A stretch of DNA of 64,000 bases. Origin: Sphingobacterium detergens. GTDB taxonomy: Bacteria > Bacteroidota > Bacteroidia > Sphingobacteriales > Sphingobacteriaceae. Location of the stretch: assembly GCF_003610355.1 (NCBI RefSeq), contig NZ_RAPY01000001.1, forward strand, positions 2,286,500 through 2,350,499, written 5' to 3'. How positions within the stretch are numbered: the stretch's first letter is position 1; every line of letters starts with the position of its first letter. Positions 62,734-64,000 of the stretch are shown here, in pieces. The position numbers were made by a program, and so were the translations under genes. Below the pieces are notes generated by a model that saw nothing but the letters and a program-made list of their open reading frames with translations, was not told the DNA's origin and did not search any database.

Positions 62734-63396
62734 TTAATTCGAAGGTGCATAGGCCCCATTTTTTAACCAGGTAATCCAGGCTTCCTTAAACTCTTTATGG
62801 CTTAATGGCGGCAATGTCCGGCCTTCTCCAGGTTGCCAGCCCCATTTTACCAGCTCATCGTCGGCATGGGCTATTAATGCCTTCATATCTTTATTTCCGT
62901 TTTTTTCCGGATCTATGATTTGCATGGCGAGCTCGCGGGGACTTCTACCTTCGAAAACCATTTTCATATCCGCCGGAGGAAGGTGCCAGTTGGGACTACC
63001 CGGAGGGGTATGCGTACCGGGGGTATTTTCAGGTTGATGACAGTTGGCACATTTCATGGTCAGGATTCCTTTTCCGTCCTTCCCTCGCTGGGGTAACATG
63101 GCATGTAAATGGCTGTCATCTCCTTGTAGCGGTACTTCTCCTGCCGGGTGACAATTCACACACCGCGGACTCATCAATACGCTGTAAACTTTGGAAAATG
63201 CCGCCACAGACTTCATACTGTCACGCTTCATCAATTCATGCGTTATTTTGTCTTCCGTAGGCCGTAATGCTGCTGTTCCGGAATTTGCGGCGATCGACAC
63301 CATGAATGTCATAATAATCGCCAAAACGGCTAATGCTACCACTATTTTATAAGGCCGTTTTTCCTTTTTATGTCGGGTGTTATATCTCATAACCAA
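62734..63396 (-). CDS. Membrane-anchored diheme cytochrome c-like protein
   Basis: The 220-residue protein has an N-terminal membrane segment (IVVALAVLAIIMTFMVSIAA, about 18-37) and two heme sites: CVNCH at about 78 and CANCH at about 117. It probably takes electrons from the molybdoenzyme and passes them on at the periplasmic side. It is in the middle of the operon, 32 bp before the large subunit gene and 18 bp after the iron-sulfur subunit. Confidence 0.88.
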   Translation of the reverse strand: MVMRYNTRHKKEKRPYKIVVALAVLAIIMTFMVSIAANSGTAALRPTEDKITHELMKRDSMKSVAAFSKVYSVLMSPRCVNCHPAGEVPLQGDDSHLHAMLPQRGKDGKGILTMKCANCHQPENTPGTHTPPGSPNWHLPPADMKMVFEGRSPRELAMQIIDPEKNGNKDMKALIAHADDELVKWGWQPGEGRTLPPLSHKEFKEAWITWLKNGAYAPSN

Positions 63397-63414
63397 AATA
63401 TTTTAGGCTAGTTT

Positions 63415-63885
63415 TTACTTCGTTTCCTGTTGAATCCCGGCGGCTAAATGTATGGCCTTACGGATCCGGAGATAAGTGCCGCAGCGGCAGATATTACCGG
63501 CCATTGCCAGATCGATTTCCTCGTCCATTGGATTGGGAATTTCCCGTAACAGGACAGCCGCAGACATAATCTGCCCGGACTGACAGTAACCACATTGCGG
63601 TACATCAACCTGTTGCCATGCCTGCTGGAGTGGATGATCGCCTTTTTCAGAGAGACCTTCAATCGTGACCACCTCCTTATCCGCTGCCCGCTTTACTTTG
63701 GTTACACAGGAACGTACAGCTTCGCCATCCAGATGCACAACACAGGCTCCACAAGCCGCTACTCCACAGCCGTATTTGGTACCGACAAGGTTTAGATGCT
63801 CCCGTAAAACCCATAATAAAGGTGTCGATGGATCGACATCCAGTGCATGTTGCTTACCGTTGATTTTTAGATTTATAGTTGCCAT
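63415..63885 (-). CDS. (2Fe-2S)-binding subunit of molybdenum hydroxylase (IorA-like)
   Basis: The start is ATG 63885 ([16 protein letters not shown]), where homology begins. The 156-residue protein has a plant-type ferredoxin domain ([17 protein letters not shown] and the distant VRSC) and a C-terminal second cluster domain ([15 protein letters not shown] and [16 protein letters not shown]). This is the standard small subunit of xanthine-dehydrogenase-like enzymes. It is the first gene of the three-gene operon. Copy B of the repeated element lies directly upstream. Confidence 0.95.
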   Translation of the reverse strand: MATINLKINGKQHALDVDPSTPLLWVLREHLNLVGTKYGCGVAACGACVVHLDGEAVRSCVTKVKRAADKEVVTIEGLSEKGDHPLQQAWQQVDVPQCGYCQSGQIMSAAVLLREIPNPMDEEIDLAMAGNICRCGTYLRIRKAIHLAAGIQQETK

Positions 63886-63897
63886 GCTTGTATTTAA

Positions 63898-63993
63898 AAT
63901 AAGTGTTATAAATTTTCGCTTATAAAGGGAATGCATTCAGGATCGCTATCTTCCGCTTTCAATCAGCATTATACAAATATGCTTTAAAAAAAA
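63898..63993 (+). repeat. 97-bp repeated element, copy B
   Basis: About 88% identical to 56154-56250, same orientation, 7.7 kb apart. It lies 13 bp upstream of the iron-sulfur subunit start and may hold its promoter. Confidence 0.65.
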
Positions 63994-64000
63994 ATTGTTT

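Overview
The window looks like chromosome of a member of the Bacteroidota, most likely the Sphingobacteriaceae (Sphingobacterium or a close relative). The signs are a SusC/SusD/TlpA-type operon, DUF6266-type proteins, a grasp-with-spasm peptide cluster, pinensin-type lanthipeptide leaders, a large type II-C Cas9, and several promoters of the TAnnTTTG (-7) kind used by the Bacteroidota housekeeping sigma factor. Base composition is uneven: the left 12 kb is fairly GC-rich, while the 37-48.6 kb peptide cluster is strikingly AT-rich and looks acquired.

Layout. (1) 1-5.4 kb: end of a class I lanthipeptide cluster: a split dehydratase (glutamylation and elimination halves), a LanC-like cyclase lacking two of its three usual zinc ligands, and a convergent precursor gene. 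(2) 5.7-10.4 kb: a small membrane protein, a coiled-coil/beta-barrel envelope protein, a three-domain peptidoglycan-active protein and a PAS-LuxR regulator. (3) 10.7-13.7 kb: one minus-strand operon of two DUF6266-like proteins followed by what looks like a phage-style lysis cassette (holin-like protein, membrane-anchored CHAP hydrolase, lipoprotein with unimolecular-spanin topology). (4) 14.1-17.7 kb: four regulators or membrane sensors, with three copies of a GGTAA-N5-TTACC operator between them. (5) 18-24.3 kb: a small unknown protein and a SusC-SusD-TlpA uptake operon; upstream lies a highly structured 175-bp element.

(6) 24.9-34 kb: an XRE regulator with its own near-perfect operator, a 33-repeat CRISPR array, cas2-cas1-cas9 (type II-C) and a tracrRNA upstream of cas9. 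The array is transcribed on the plus strand, as fixed by the tracrRNA anti-repeat, and converges with the cas operon on a shared terminator. (7) 34-51.5 kb: two paralogous beta-helix proteins with a nearly identical 113-bp leader, enclosing a grasp-with-spasm RiPP island: GG-leader precursor, ATP-grasp, SPASM maturase without a visible radical-SAM cysteine triad, DUF6624 protein, cytidylyltransferase, a LanC-like/glycosyltransferase fusion, a C39 peptidase-ABC exporter, an HlyD-type adaptor and a convergent LicD/LanC-like fusion. Together these suggest a ribosomal peptide that is macrocyclised, possibly decorated with a sugar or a CDP-derived phospho-group, cleaved after GG and exported. This is the most promising undescribed system here.

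(8) 51.7-64 kb: KilA-N protein, aldo/keto reductase, SurE, diacylglycerol-kinase-like protein, an output-less response regulator, SDR, KatE catalase, periplasmic monooxygenase, and an isoquinoline-1-oxidoreductase-type molybdoenzyme operon with a diheme cytochrome. A 97-bp element occurs at both ends of the last 7.7 kb. Several gene remnants (36.7-37.1 kb, 60.3 kb) show past recombination.
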